Notes under the pieces: generated by a model
The model's input: only the letters and a program-made list of their open reading frames with translations
The model's database searches: none
Told to the model about the DNA's origin: nothing
Program-made: the position numbers and the translations under genes
Part shown: positions 8,872-18,038 of the stretch, piece by piece
Layout of the letters: each line of letters opens with the position of its first letter
Numbering within the stretch: position 1 is the stretch's first letter
Assembly (NCBI GenBank): GCA_017961235.1
Contig: JAGCXQ010000032.1
Coordinates: forward strand, 49,438 to 113,437
Direction of reading: 5' to 3'
Length of the DNA stretch: 64,000 nucleotides
DNA from: Clostridiales bacterium
GTDB taxonomy: Bacteria > Bacillota > Clostridia > Saccharofermentanales > Saccharofermentanaceae

Positions 8872-11088
8872 ATGATGAACGGAAAAATCGATGCGATGCA
8901 TATTTCTTTTGACGCGCCGGCGAAGTGCTGGGAAGAGGCGCTGCCGGTCGGAAACGGAAGACTTGGCGGCATGGCGTTCGGACTTCCATATTCGGAGCGG
9001 ATCCAGCTCAATGAGGACAGCGTCTGGTTCGGCGGACCGCAGAACAGAAATAACCCGTCCGCTCTGGAAAACCTTCCGAAGATCCGCTCGCTCATCATGG
9101 AGGGACGCATCCGCGAGGCGCAGGAACTCTGCACATTTGCGCTGTCCGGACTTCCGGAGGAACAGCGCCACTACGAGCCTCTCGGGAATTTATATATTGA
9201 GTTTGACGGGACAGAGATGGATTTCTCGGATTATTCCCGTGAGCTTGATCTTGCAACGGCAACCGTCACGACCTCCTTTACGATGAAGCGCACGATCGGT
9301 GGCGAGCTTTGTGATGTAAAGTACACCCGTGAAGTCATCGCGAGCTACCCGCAAAATGCGATGCTTATCCATCTGACGGCTGATCGTCCCGGGGCGCTGA
9401 ACTTCCATGCGCAGCTCGGACGCGGTGCCGGAAAACCCTGGGAAGAGATCCCATATCAGAAGCAGACGATACGAAGACAGTGCTATAACGGTTTCTGCGA
9501 CAGCATTGTCGGAAAAGCCGGCGGCATCCAGATCATGGAAGCAACATCCGGAGGAAACGGTGTGCATATGGCCTGCGGGATCAAGGTCATCGCCAAGGGC
9601 GGAAGTGCTGAACTGATCGGGAACACTACACGCATTCATAACGCGGATGAGGCACTGATCATCCTCTGCGCGGATACGTCTTTCCGCGAGGAGGACCCGG
9701 TAGGTGCGGTGCTGGCAAGACTTCAGAAGGTAAGTGCTTTTGCGGGTGAAGAGAAATCTCTGGGATGCGAAGAACTGAGCAAGGCATGGGAAGACCTCTA
9801 TCAGGAACATGTCGCTGACTACAGATCGCTCTTTGACCGCGTGAAACTACATATCGACGGGCAGGAGGAAGTCGAGCGCTTCTTCCAGTTCGGACGCTAC
9901 CTCATGATCGCCGGCTCGCGTCCGGGATCGCTGCCGCTGAACCTCCAGGGCATCTGGAATCAGGACTTCGCGCCGATCTGGGGCAGCCGGTTCACGATCA
10001 ATATCAATGCTGAGATGAATTACTGGCCGGCGATGGTGACGAACCTTGCCGAGTGCCAGGAGCCTCTGATCGAGCTGATCAAGAGGGTGCGCAAGAACGG
10101 CCGCGTAACGGCGCGGGAGATGTATGGCTGCGGCGGCTTCATGGCGCACCATAACACGGACATCTGGGGCGATACCGCGCCGCAGGACGTCTGCATCAGC
10201 TCGAGTTACTGGGTCATGGGCGGAGCGTGGCTGGCGCTGCATATCTGGGAGCAGTATCTCTTCACGATGGATCTTGATTTCCTGCGGGAGCACTATGACA
10301 TCATGCGCGAGGCGGCCGAGTTCGTGATGGACTACCTCATCGAAGATGGGGAGTACCTCGTGACATGTCCGACGCTCTCACCAGAGAATACCTACATCCT
10401 TCCTAATGGCGAAAAAGGCGTGATCTGCAAGGGCGCGTCGATGGATAATCAGATCATCACTGAGCTTCTAAAGGCCTGCATTTCTGCGGAAGAAGTACTC
10501 GCCACTAATGACTCTGCGTCGATCGCCAAGCGTGCTGCGGAGGTGCTTACTCGCATCGCGCCGATCCGCGTCGGCAAGCATGGTCAGATCATGGAATGGA
10601 ACGAAGACTACGAAGAAGCCGAGACGGGACACCGGCATATCTCCCAGCTGTTCGCACTCTACCCCGGATCGCAGATCACACGATCGGAACAAGTGCTTTT
10701 CGAGGCGGCAAAGAAAACGATCGAACGACGTTTGTCATACGGCGGCGGGCATTCCGGATGGAGCCGGGCATGGATCATCAACATGTATGCGCGGCTCGGG
10801 GAAGGGGAGAAGGCCTGCGAGAACCTGATGCACCTGATCCGGGAGCAGACGCTGCCGAATCTTTTCGATAATCATCCGCCGTTTCAGATCGACGGGAACT
10901 TCGGCGCGACGGCCGGCATCGCGGAGATGCTGGTGCAGAGCCATGAGGAGGATGTGGCTTTCTTGCCGGCACTGCCGGAAGCGTGGGCGAAGCACGGTAT
11001 CGTCGAGGGGCTCAGGCTGCGCGGCGGTAAGATCGTGGAGGTGCTTGAGTGGCGCGACGGGGAGGTCGTGCGGCTCGAGATTCGATGA
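8872..11088 (+). CDS. Glycoside hydrolase family 95 alpha-L-fucosidase
   Basis: 738 residues, near the usual GH95 length. The start MMNGK is at 8872 or 8875, behind a weak GAGG. The N-terminal beta domain opens with WEEALPVGNGRLGGMAFG and QLNEDSVWFGGP, typical of GH95. The catalytic (alpha/alpha)6 part has INAEMNYWPA near 377 (the paired Asn seen in GH95), CPTLSPEN near 500 (predicted acid Glu) and FQIDGNFG near 671 (predicted base Asp). No signal peptide is visible, so it probably works in the cytoplasm on imported fucosylated oligosaccharides, releasing fucose by inversion; some GH95 enzymes act on galactosides instead. The next gene is a sodium symporter in the same direction. Confidence 0.9.
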   Translation: MMNGKIDAMHISFDAPAKCWEEALPVGNGRLGGMAFGLPYSERIQLNEDSVWFGGPQNRNNPSALENLPKIRSLIMEGRIREAQELCTFALSGLPEEQRHYEPLGNLYIEFDGTEMDFSDYSRELDLATATVTTSFTMKRTIGGELCDVKYTREVIASYPQNAMLIHLTADRPGALNFHAQLGRGAGKPWEEIPYQKQTIRRQCYNGFCDSIVGKAGGIQIMEATSGGNGVHMACGIKVIAKGGSAELIGNTTRIHNADEALIILCADTSFREEDPVGAVLARLQKVSAFAGEEKSLGCEELSKAWEDLYQEHVADYRSLFDRVKLHIDGQEEVERFFQFGRYLMIAGSRPGSLPLNLQGIWNQDFAPIWGSRFTININAEMNYWPAMVTNLAECQEPLIELIKRVRKNGRVTAREMYGCGGFMAHHNTDIWGDTAPQDVCISSSYWVMGGAWLALHIWEQYLFTMDLDFLREHYDIMREAAEFVMDYLIEDGEYLVTCPTLSPENTYILPNGEKGVICKGASMDNQIITELLKACISAEEVLATNDSASIAKRAAEVLTRIAPIRVGKHGQIMEWNEDYEEAETGHRHISQLFALYPGSQITRSEQVLFEAAKKTIERRLSYGGGHSGWSRAWIINMYARLGEGEKACENLMHLIREQTLPNLFDNHPPFQIDGNFGATAGIAEMLVQSHEEDVAFLPALPEAWAKHGIVEGLRLRGGKIVEVLEWRDGEVVRLEIR

Positions 11089-11231
11089 GTTGTTCGACAA
11101 ATTGTTTGACATTCATAGGGCTAGTGTAAAACAAAACGTTGAATGATTCTCAGGATGGGGTTTGCAACCGCTAGAAAATCCCCCGTTTCTCTGCTACTAT
11201 TAACTTGTTGAAAAGTAGAGGGGGGTAAGTT

Positions 11232-12806
11232 ATGTCTACGACTAATATCGTTATTCTGATTGCGATCGGCGCGTATCTTCTCATGATGATTGCGATCGGC
11301 GCTATCTTCAGCAGAAAGAACAAGAACACAGACGATTTCTACCTGGGCGGCAGAAAGCTCGGCCCGATCGTTACCGCGATGAGTGCAGAGGCTTCCGACA
11401 TGAGCTCCTGGCTCCTGATGGGACTTCCGGCGGTTGCCCTGATGACGGGTATCCCGGAGGCATTCTGGACGGCGCTCGGCCTGGCGATGGGTACATACCT
11501 GAACTGGCTCTTCGTTGCGAAAAGACTCCGTGTCTATACGCAGAAAGTCGATGCGGTCACGCTCCCTGATTTCTTTAGTAAGCGCTTCGGCGACAAGCAT
11601 CACATCATCACATTTGTTGCCGCAGTCTTCATCGTCATTTTCTTCGTACCATACACCGCGTCGGGATTCGCCGCCTGCGGTAAGCTCTTTTCCTCGCTGT
11701 TCGATGTTTCCTACACCTACGCCATGATCGCCAGCGCGGTCGTCATCGTGCTCTACTGCACGCTCGGCGGATTCCTCGCGGCATCGACCACGGACTTCAT
11801 CCAGTCCATCATCATGACGGTCGCACTTCTGGTCGTTCTCGGTGTCGGCGAAGCAGTGACAAACGGCATGGGCAATGTTTTCAGCAATGTACAGAATATG
11901 GACGGCTACCTCGATGTCTTTAAGGGCTTTGACGTCGCGAAAAGCACTGTCGGAAGCTACGGCGCGCTGACGGTGGCTTCGACGCTCGCTTGGGGCCTCG
12001 GCTACTTCGGTATGCCGCACATCCTCCTTCGCTTCATGGCGATCGAAGATAAGAAGAAACTGAAGCTGTCCCGCCGTATCGCTTCCATCTGGGTAGTGAT
12101 CTCCATGGGTATCGCAGTCCTGATCGGTATCGTCGGATATTCTCTGATGAAGAATGGTATCGTCCCGGCATATGCAGATGCATCTTCCGCGGAGACCGTC
12201 ATCGTAGATGTCGCGAAGTGGATCGCATCGCACGGCTACATCCCGGCGTTTGTCGGTGGTGTTATCCTCGCGGGTATCCTCGCATCCACGATGTCCACTG
12301 CGGACTCCCAGCTCCTGGCGGCAGCCTCTTCCGTCTCCCAGAACCTCGTTCAGGAGACATTTGGTAAGAAACTCTCTGAGAAAAAGGCCATGTGGCTCGC
12401 CCGTATCTGCGTTATCGTGATCTCTATCATCGCGGTATTCCTGGCGCTCGACCCGAGCAGCTCCGTATTCCGTATCGTATCCTTCGCATGGGCAGGATTC
12501 GGTGCTGTCTTCGGACCGATGGTTCTCTTCGGACTTTTCTGGAAGCGCACAAATAAGTGGGGCGCACTCGCCGGCATGCTTTCCGGCGGTATCACGATCT
12601 TCGTATGGAAGTTCGCTGTCCGTAAGGCTTGCGCAGGCACGATCCTGGATATCTATGAGCTCCTGCCGGCATTCATCATCGCCTGCATCCTCATCGTAGT
12701 GGTCAGCCTGATCACCAAGGCTCCGGAGAAAGAGATCGGAGAGACCTTCGAAGCTGTAAAAGCGGAGTGCAAAGCAGATCTGAAAGAAGAACTGACCAAG
12801 GCGTAA
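11232..12806 (+). CDS. putP: Sodium:solute symporter, PutP (sodium/proline) type
   Basis: 524 residues behind a strong GAGGGGGG site. It is hydrophobic throughout with about 13 membrane helices, as in the SSS family. DDFYLGGRKLGPIVTAMS near residue 35, SDMSSWLLMGLPG-type motif near 57 and WGLGYFGMPHILLRFMAI near 255 are the hallmarks of PutP. The expected activity is Na+-driven uptake of proline; the substrate cannot be proved from sequence and sugar specificity is less likely. It has its own ribosome site 143 bp after the GH95 gene; a TTGACA at 11106 may be part of its own promoter. Confidence 0.85.
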   Translation: MSTTNIVILIAIGAYLLMMIAIGAIFSRKNKNTDDFYLGGRKLGPIVTAMSAEASDMSSWLLMGLPAVALMTGIPEAFWTALGLAMGTYLNWLFVAKRLRVYTQKVDAVTLPDFFSKRFGDKHHIITFVAAVFIVIFFVPYTASGFAACGKLFSSLFDVSYTYAMIASAVVIVLYCTLGGFLAASTTDFIQSIIMTVALLVVLGVGEAVTNGMGNVFSNVQNMDGYLDVFKGFDVAKSTVGSYGALTVASTLAWGLGYFGMPHILLRFMAIEDKKKLKLSRRIASIWVVISMGIAVLIGIVGYSLMKNGIVPAYADASSAETVIVDVAKWIASHGYIPAFVGGVILAGILASTMSTADSQLLAAASSVSQNLVQETFGKKLSEKKAMWLARICVIVISIIAVFLALDPSSSVFRIVSFAWAGFGAVFGPMVLFGLFWKRTNKWGALAGMLSGGITIFVWKFAVRKACAGTILDIYELLPAFIIACILIVVVSLITKAPEKEIGETFEAVKAECKADLKEELTKA

Positions 12807-12861
12807 ACTTCGCGAAAAGCACTTGTGCGGCAGCAGTTGCTTACAAGCTCTAACTGATAAT

Positions 12862-12985
12862 GAAATTCTATGAAGTGGTCACTGTAAAGGGTATTTACAG
12901 TGACCACTTTGGTGACTTTTAGGGAAATTCTATGTAATGGTCACTGTAGAGGGTATTTACAGTGACCACTTTGGTGACTTTTAGG
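12862..12985. repeat. Two tandem 62-bp palindromic repeats
   Basis: Unit 1 (12862-12923) and unit 2 (12924-12985) both start GAAATTCTATG and end GGTGACTTTTAGG. Unit 1 has a perfect 16-bp stem (12873-12888 with 12894-12909, arm GTGGTCACTGTAAA, 5-nt loop). Unit 2 keeps the 3' arm exactly but has changes in the 5' arm. It lies between convergent genes (putP end, DUF4080 end), so it may also stop transcription, though no clear T-run follows. A copy of the dispersed oligomer is just upstream at 12815. Confidence 0.85.
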
Positions 12986-12991
12986 TAAGAG

Positions 12992-14605
12992 TTATTCCAC
13001 TAGACGGAAGTTCCCGGTGAGAGGATCGCGCACCGACGTGTCGATGCGGCCTTTTGCCGGGACTTGTTTTACGAAGTCGGGGCGGCTCTTCGGTACCTCG
13101 CGCAGATAATAGTCCAGCGTCAGCGCTTCCCGGACTTCCTCCTCATAGAGCATCGTCTTTTCTTCGGCGAACTCCAGAAGGATCTCGTAGCGGCGGGATC
13201 TCGCAGGCGTCATCACGAAATAGTTCTTTTCCTTAAAGAAGTCGGCGAGCGCGCTATACATATCAAATGCCGTCTCAAAGGCGGTGAGAAGAAGCGGCAT
13301 GGTCACATCGAACTGATGACTGTTATAGAAAAGCTCGACCATCTCTTCCATGTTCTTTAGGTGGCAGAGCTCATCGAAGCGCAGCCATCTGGTAGATAGA
13401 ACTTCATATGGCGAATCATCGGAGTGGACGATGCCGAACTTCTCGCAGTCTGCTTCGATCGGCGTACCCTTCAGTACTTTCAGAAATCCCAGCGCGAGCT
13501 GCGTCGGGGCGAGGGCATATACATCGTTAAAGGAGTTCCGGAAACTCCGGTAGCCCTCGTAGGGAAGGCCGGCGATCAGGTCCAGATGGATCGGGATCGT
13601 CTTCGTTTGCGTCAGTTCCTGCACGACTTTCTCGATCTTATGGATCTTCGACGGCCGGTTGATCGCAAGAAGCGTATCCTGATTGGTGGTCTGCACACCG
13701 ATCTCAAGCTGCACCGAGCCCGGCCGCATCTTCCGGAGAATATCGATCTCCTCTTTATCCATCAGCTCGGCAGCGATCTCGAAGTGGAAGTTCGTCGTGC
13801 CGTTATCGTGCTCGAGGATGTAGTTCCAGATGGCCTTCGTGCGGTCTTTGTCGCTGTTAAAAGTCCGGTCGATGAACTTGACCAGCGGGATGTCCTCGTC
13901 GAAGAAGAACTGCAGCTCCTTAAAGACGAACGGCAGGCTCCTGTAACGGACGGTCTTGTCGATCGAGGAAAGACAGTAGCTGCAACGGAACGGGCATCCT
14001 CTGGAGGACTCGTAATAGACGATCCGGTGCTCGAAGTCAGACATGTCTTCTTCATAGATGAAGGGAAGAGAATCGAGACTAACCAGATCTGACTTAAGGA
14101 CGCTCGGACGCTCGCGCAACGCGACGTTCGGGATCTCCGAGAAATCAGGTTCCCCGAGAGTGGGCTTCGAGATGTTTTTCGTGTCGTCCAGTTCGTCCTG
14201 CACGATCTGCATCGCGCGGCAGTATTGTCCGACGACTCTGGTAAAAGCACTCTCGCCTTCGCCGATGAATATCCCTCGGACATTTCTGTATTCTTCGAAG
14301 AATTTCTCGTAATGGTAGGAGACCTCGGGTCCGCCGAGCCAGATGTCGATGTCCGGCAGGACCTTCGGGAGATCCGACAGAAGTTTTCTGACAGCGTCGA
14401 TATTCCAGATATAGGTGGAGATCCCGATAGCATCGGGCTTCAGGTCACAGATCGATGAGAGGATAGTGTGGATCGGAGTATTGATCGTCGTCTCGTAAAT
14501 CGAGGTCATCCCCGGATAGACGCGGTCCGCGTAAGCGCGGAGCGAATAGACCGCGGGATTGGAATGGATATATTTTGCGTTGATGGCGACTAGAAGAAAA
14601 TTCAT
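12992..14605 (-). CDS. B12-binding radical SAM protein with DUF4080-type C-terminus
   Basis: 537 residues, strong AAAGGAGG site. N-terminal cobalamin-binding-like Rossmann domain (about 1-140: NFLLVAINAKYIHSNPAVYSL, then DIWLGGPEVSY). The radical SAM domain starts near 195 with the CxxxCxxC cluster motif in GCPFRCSYC. A C-terminal segment with SKIHKIEKVVQELT and late YDSPYEVLSTRWLRF-like text fits the DUF4080 group found in Clostridia and relatives. The reaction is unknown. It is probably co-transcribed with the membrane glycosyltransferase 17 bp upstream. Confidence 0.85.
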   Translation of the reverse strand: MNFLLVAINAKYIHSNPAVYSLRAYADRVYPGMTSIYETTINTPIHTILSSICDLKPDAIGISTYIWNIDAVRKLLSDLPKVLPDIDIWLGGPEVSYHYEKFFEEYRNVRGIFIGEGESAFTRVVGQYCRAMQIVQDELDDTKNISKPTLGEPDFSEIPNVALRERPSVLKSDLVSLDSLPFIYEEDMSDFEHRIVYYESSRGCPFRCSYCLSSIDKTVRYRSLPFVFKELQFFFDEDIPLVKFIDRTFNSDKDRTKAIWNYILEHDNGTTNFHFEIAAELMDKEEIDILRKMRPGSVQLEIGVQTTNQDTLLAINRPSKIHKIEKVVQELTQTKTIPIHLDLIAGLPYEGYRSFRNSFNDVYALAPTQLALGFLKVLKGTPIEADCEKFGIVHSDDSPYEVLSTRWLRFDELCHLKNMEEMVELFYNSHQFDVTMPLLLTAFETAFDMYSALADFFKEKNYFVMTPARSRRYEILLEFAEEKTMLYEEEVREALTLDYYLREVPKSRPDFVKQVPAKGRIDTSVRDPLTGNFRLVE

Positions 14606-14622
14606 AAGATCCGCCTCCTTTA

Positions 14623-16311
14623 TCAGCTGCTCAAAAGCTTGTCGAAGTGTGCTTTTCGAATATAGACATATACGCTGCTGCCATTATTGCTGTTACTATT
14701 AGTGTAGAACTCATAGCCGCATGTGGCAAATGATTCCCGCAATTCTTCCATAAAAATATCGTCCATGTCCTCGGTGCGAAGATATGCCAGTACGTCCGGC
14801 TGCCCCGCGCGAATCGATTCCGCCTGCTGTTCGATGATCTCCCCGCGGTTAAAGTTCGGCGCATAGAAGTACTTGAAGTCCGGCACCGCGCTCGTCAGAT
14901 CATAGAAGAAAGAGTGGCAGAGGTTGCCGTAATACATATATGTGGCGTCCGGGAAGGCCTCGGAGTACCGGTCCATCGCGATCTCCAGCGGCGGCTTCTC
15001 CCTCGGGATGAGAGCAGAGACTGCCGTGATCCGGATGAGAAAGTTTAGAAGAAGTACAGCGCAAAGACACGGAATGACCGCCGTCAGATGCCATTTCGGA
15101 AGTCGTTTCTTCAGCGCAGAGGCGAGCGCGCAAGGCCCGAATACCAGGATCGGGACGAGCGTGGCCAGCGCGTAGCGGTAGATCAGCGGCAGTGTGATAC
15201 AGCCGACAGTAACAAGCGCGCACAAAAGACAAGCGAAGAGTGCTTTTCGCATAGGACTTCCTTCTTTTGCCTTTAGAAAAGCACTTGTAAACGCGGCGAT
15301 GGCGAGTGCGAAGAGTATGTTGACTGCGAGCTTGGCGGGAAACTGGATCCAGCGGCGGAAATAAAAGAGCTTGAAGCCGGCCTCGCGGGTGTAGCGCAGA
15401 TTGAAGATGAAGTAGTCGCGGATCAGATTGCTGAGAGCGCCGTGGACGAGGAAAAACAGGGCAAACGGAAGAAGAATAAGTGCGATCCCGAGAAGGAAAA
15501 AAGCGGCATCTTTCAGGAAGATCTGGAAATGCTTCTTCGCGAGAAGATAGAGGAAGAACATCCCGAGAAAAGAGAGGTAGTAGATGCAGTAATTTGCTTT
15601 CAGAAGGAACACTGCTCCGCAGAAGAGTCCCAGCACCAGCATGTCCTTCCCGGAGAAGATCTGCGGGAGTGAGGAGGTCTCTGTTTGTGCGCTGTTCTTT
15701 TCACCTTGAAGATCAGTCTTGGATGCAGGGTACAACGTGTGCTTGTGCTGCTGAAACCGGCGCAGGAATAGATATTCCGACGCGATAAGGAGAAGCAGAA
15801 TGACGTGCTCGGGCTTCGAACCCGAGTCGAAGAGAGAATTCCGGTGAAGAAAGAGAAGCGCGATCGTGAGCATGACGCCGCAGAAGGAGCTTCCTGCATC
15901 GAAGAAGAGCCGCGCAGTCTTGTAGAGAAGATAGAAGGAAGCGGCATTGATCAGCGAGAACACGATCCAGATCCCGAAGCTGTGACCGCCGGAGATAAGA
16001 AGCCCGAGGGCATAGACGAAATAGAGAAGAGGACCCTTGTGGTCGAAGATATCACGGTAAGGGATGTTTCCTTTCAGTAGCCCTTTGGCCACGAGCCTGT
16101 AAGAGATCTCATCGGTCTCGAAACAGTAGCGGTAGATGGGGGAAAAAGGACAGACGAAAAGAAGCAGGATCAGGATGGAGAAAATGATGATCGACGGGAA
16201 TAAAACATCTTTATTCAGTTTTCTCGGACGCGTCTCCATAGCGGTTTCCCAGGTGCTTCTCAAGTGCCTCGCAGGGGCCTTGCATATGACCCCCGCGAGG
16301 TGGATCGTCAT
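14623..16311 (-). CDS. GT39/PMT-like membrane glycosyltransferase
   Basis: 562 residues from the first ATG, but the ATG at 16239 (residue 25, METRPRKLNK) is at least as likely: the first 24 codons overlap a strong GC-rich stem (16267-16300). About 11 membrane helices. The first outer loop has FETDEISYRLVAKGLLKGNIPY and DHKGPLLYF, the acidic DE and KGP pattern of GT39/ArnT-type enzymes that use polyprenyl-phosphate sugars. A soluble C-terminal domain from about 440 contains ATYMYYGNLCHSFFYDL. The substrate is unknown. Followed at 17 bp by the DUF4080 gene. Confidence 0.7.
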   Translation of the reverse strand: MTIHLAGVICKAPARHLRSTWETAMETRPRKLNKDVLFPSIIIFSILILLLFVCPFSPIYRYCFETDEISYRLVAKGLLKGNIPYRDIFDHKGPLLYFVYALGLLISGGHSFGIWIVFSLINAASFYLLYKTARLFFDAGSSFCGVMLTIALLFLHRNSLFDSGSKPEHVILLLLIASEYLFLRRFQQHKHTLYPASKTDLQGEKNSAQTETSSLPQIFSGKDMLVLGLFCGAVFLLKANYCIYYLSFLGMFFLYLLAKKHFQIFLKDAAFFLLGIALILLPFALFFLVHGALSNLIRDYFIFNLRYTREAGFKLFYFRRWIQFPAKLAVNILFALAIAAFTSAFLKAKEGSPMRKALFACLLCALVTVGCITLPLIYRYALATLVPILVFGPCALASALKKRLPKWHLTAVIPCLCAVLLLNFLIRITAVSALIPREKPPLEIAMDRYSEAFPDATYMYYGNLCHSFFYDLTSAVPDFKYFYAPNFNRGEIIEQQAESIRAGQPDVLAYLRTEDMDDIFMEELRESFATCGYEFYTNSNSNNGSSVYVYIRKAHFDKLLSS

Positions 16312-16344
16312 GCCTTTTGTTACCTGAAATTATAGCAGACAGCG

Positions 16345-16396
16345 TAAAAAAATGAAAAGGACCGTCCTAGGTATGGGGTGGATGGACAGTCCTTTT
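16345..16396 (-). terminator. Rho-independent terminator after the SDR gene
   Basis: Stem AAAAGGACCGTCC (16355-16367) with GGACAGTCCTTTT (16384-16396), one mismatch, followed on the minus strand by a run of seven T (16352-16346). It separates the SDR gene from the glycosyltransferase gene. Confidence 0.85.
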
Positions 16397-16428
16397 CGGG
16401 GGTATATATCAGGGGCGTCGCAGGAGGA

Positions 16429-17202
16429 TCACATTGCTGTGTATCCGCCATCGACTGGGAGATTGACACCTGTAACGTATGCAGAGTTCTTCGAAGCGAG
16501 GAAGAGTGTTGCTGTATCGAGCTCGCCCTCTTCGCCATAACGCTCTTCCGGGATCATAGTCTTCGCGTTCTGCTGGAAGAAATCGCTGTTCAATGTGTCG
16601 CGGGTCAGGTCTGTGTAGAAGTAACCCGGGCAGATGGAGTTGACGGTGATGCCATATTTACCCCACTCGGCAGCCAGTGCACGTGTCATGTTTACGACAC
16701 CGCCCTTCGCCGCGTGGTAAGGAGCAGAACCACAGATCTTATTTCCGACAAGACCGTACATAGAAGCGATGTTGATGATACGGCCGTACTTTGCGCCGAT
16801 CATGTACTTCTTCGCAACTGCTCTTGCGACTCTGAAGGAACCGAACAGGTCGATGTTCATTTCGTTATTGAACTGATCATCAGTGATGTCCTCTGCAGGA
16901 GCAACAGCGCCGGTACCTGCGTTATTCACGAGGATATCTACACGGCCGAACTTCTCGATCACCTTATCGACCATGGCGTTGACAGCGTCTGTGTCTGTGA
17001 TGTCGCAGCGGAGAGCCAGTGTCTCCACGCCGAATTCCTTAGAAAGGTCAGCGCATACAGCATCGATCATTTCCTGACGGCGGGCAACAGCAACGATAGC
17101 ACAGCCCTGACTTGCCAGTGCTTTTGCCATCTGAACACCAAGACCGGTGGAGCATCCGGTAACGATTGCAACTTGTCCCTTAAAGTCAAAATAATTTGTC
17201 AT
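16429..17202 (-). CDS. SDR-family oxidoreductase, gluconate 5-dehydrogenase/KduD-like
   Basis: 257 residues with an AAGGAG site. Classical short-chain dehydrogenase: TGCSTGLG cofactor loop near 15, NNAG near 91, catalytic Ser in IASMYG near 147, and Y-H-A-A-K near 163. The end, YVTGVNLPVDGGYTAM, matches the gluconate 5-dehydrogenase/2-deoxy-gluconate 3-dehydrogenase group. Expected role: NAD(P)-linked interconversion of a sugar acid and its keto form; exact substrate not settled. It stands alone between its own promoter region (17223-17254) and a terminator. Confidence 0.85.
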   Translation of the reverse strand: MTNYFDFKGQVAIVTGCSTGLGVQMAKALASQGCAIVAVARRQEMIDAVCADLSKEFGVETLALRCDITDTDAVNAMVDKVIEKFGRVDILVNNAGTGAVAPAEDITDDQFNNEMNIDLFGSFRVARAVAKKYMIGAKYGRIINIASMYGLVGNKICGSAPYHAAKGGVVNMTRALAAEWGKYGITVNSICPGYFYTDLTRDTLNSDFFQQNAKTMIPEERYGEEGELDTATLFLASKNSAYVTGVNLPVDGGYTAM

Positions 17203-17222
17203 GTGTTTTATCTCCTTTTTTT

Positions 17223-17254
17223 ACTCTTTTTCCGCAAAAGAGTATATCATTATA
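17223..17254 (-). promoter_or_regulatory. Promoter -10 and leader hairpin of the SDR gene
   Basis: On the minus strand a TATAAT hexamer lies at 17254-17249, followed by a perfect 8-bp inverted repeat ACTCTTTT/AAAAGAGT (17223-17243, 5-nt loop) just before the AAGGAG site. The repeat could be an operator overlapping the transcription start. No convincing -35 is seen. Confidence 0.5.
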
Positions 17255-17410
17255 GCTCTCGAAATGGACTTTTGCTTTCATTCGTTATTTGTACAAGAAA
17301 AAAATGTGCTATCCTATAAACACCTTGCAAGACGACAATGAAAACGGCAAAGTGATTTTCACTATGATTTTCATTTCGTGTGAAAATGATAGAAATGAAA
17401 GGAAAAGAAA

Positions 17411-17998
17411 ATGTCCGAGGCGAATAGCGCAAAACGTTACGAGACTACTCTCTGCTATCTTTACGGGGAGCAGGGCGTCCTGATGCTTCACAGAACGAAG
17501 AAGGAAAACGACATCAACAAGGATAAGTACATCGGTGTCGGCGGTCATCTCGAGCATGGCGAGTCGCCCGAGGAGTGTGTCCTTCGCGAGGTGAAGGAGG
17601 AGACCGGGCTTCTGATGACGTCGTTCCGCCTTCGCGGCATTCTGACCTTTGTGATCGATGACATCGATGAGATCACGTTCCTTTATACCTGTGACGCCTG
17701 GGAGGGCGAACTTGGCGGTGAATCTGGTCCGGCCGCTTCCTCTGATGCAAAAGCACTTGCGCCAACTGCCTGTTCTTCTGATGCAAAAGCACTTGCCCCG
17801 GCCGCTTCCTGCGATGAGGGCGAGCTCGTCTGGATCGCACCTGAGAGGATCGAAGAACTGCCCATCTGGCCGGGCGACAAGATCTTTTTCCAGCTCCTGT
17901 CCGAGAGGGAGGATGTCTTTTCGCTGAAGCTCACCTACATCCACGATGAACTCACCGAGGCCGCCGTAGATGGAAAGAAGATCGATTTTGTAGTATAA
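17411..17998 (+). CDS. Nudix hydrolase (MutT-like) with a repeated linker
   Basis: 195 residues. The Nudix box GGHLEHGESPEECVLREVKE continues to EETGL, satisfying Gx5Ex7REUxEExGU near residues 55-78. The fold otherwise resembles 8-oxo-dGTP diphosphatase-type MutT proteins (YETTLCYLYGEQGVLMLHR, late WPGDKIFFQLL). Between the middle and last strands, residues 108-131 are a low-complexity insert made of a 12-residue unit repeated twice (core SSDAKALAP). Each unit encodes one exact copy of the dispersed oligomer. The insert is unusual for this family and is probably surface exposed. Substrate unknown. Confidence 0.85.
   Translation: MSEANSAKRYETTLCYLYGEQGVLMLHRTKKENDINKDKYIGVGGHLEHGESPEECVLREVKEETGLLMTSFRLRGILTFVIDDIDEITFLYTCDAWEGELGGESGPAASSDAKALAPTACSSDAKALAPAASCDEGELVWIAPERIEELPIWPGDKIFFQLLSEREDVFSLKLTYIHDELTEAAVDGKKIDFVV
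17732..17803 (+). repeat. 36-bp in-frame tandem duplication in the Nudix gene
   Basis: Unit 1 is 17732-17767 and unit 2 17768-17803; both contain TCTGATGCAAAAGCACTTGC. A related stretch in the DUF1700 gene (45050-45076) shares GCCGCTTCCTCTG and GCACTTGCC. The two proteins are otherwise unrelated. Confidence 0.85.
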
Positions 17999-18038
17999 AT
18001 ATATGCTAGATGATTAAAGAGAAAAGGAAATAGAAAAC

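Noticed and set aside
12807..12991. Ordinary terminator explanation for the 62-bp palindromes
   Set aside because: No T-run follows either stem and the unit is duplicated with long flanks, so a plain terminator does not account for it.
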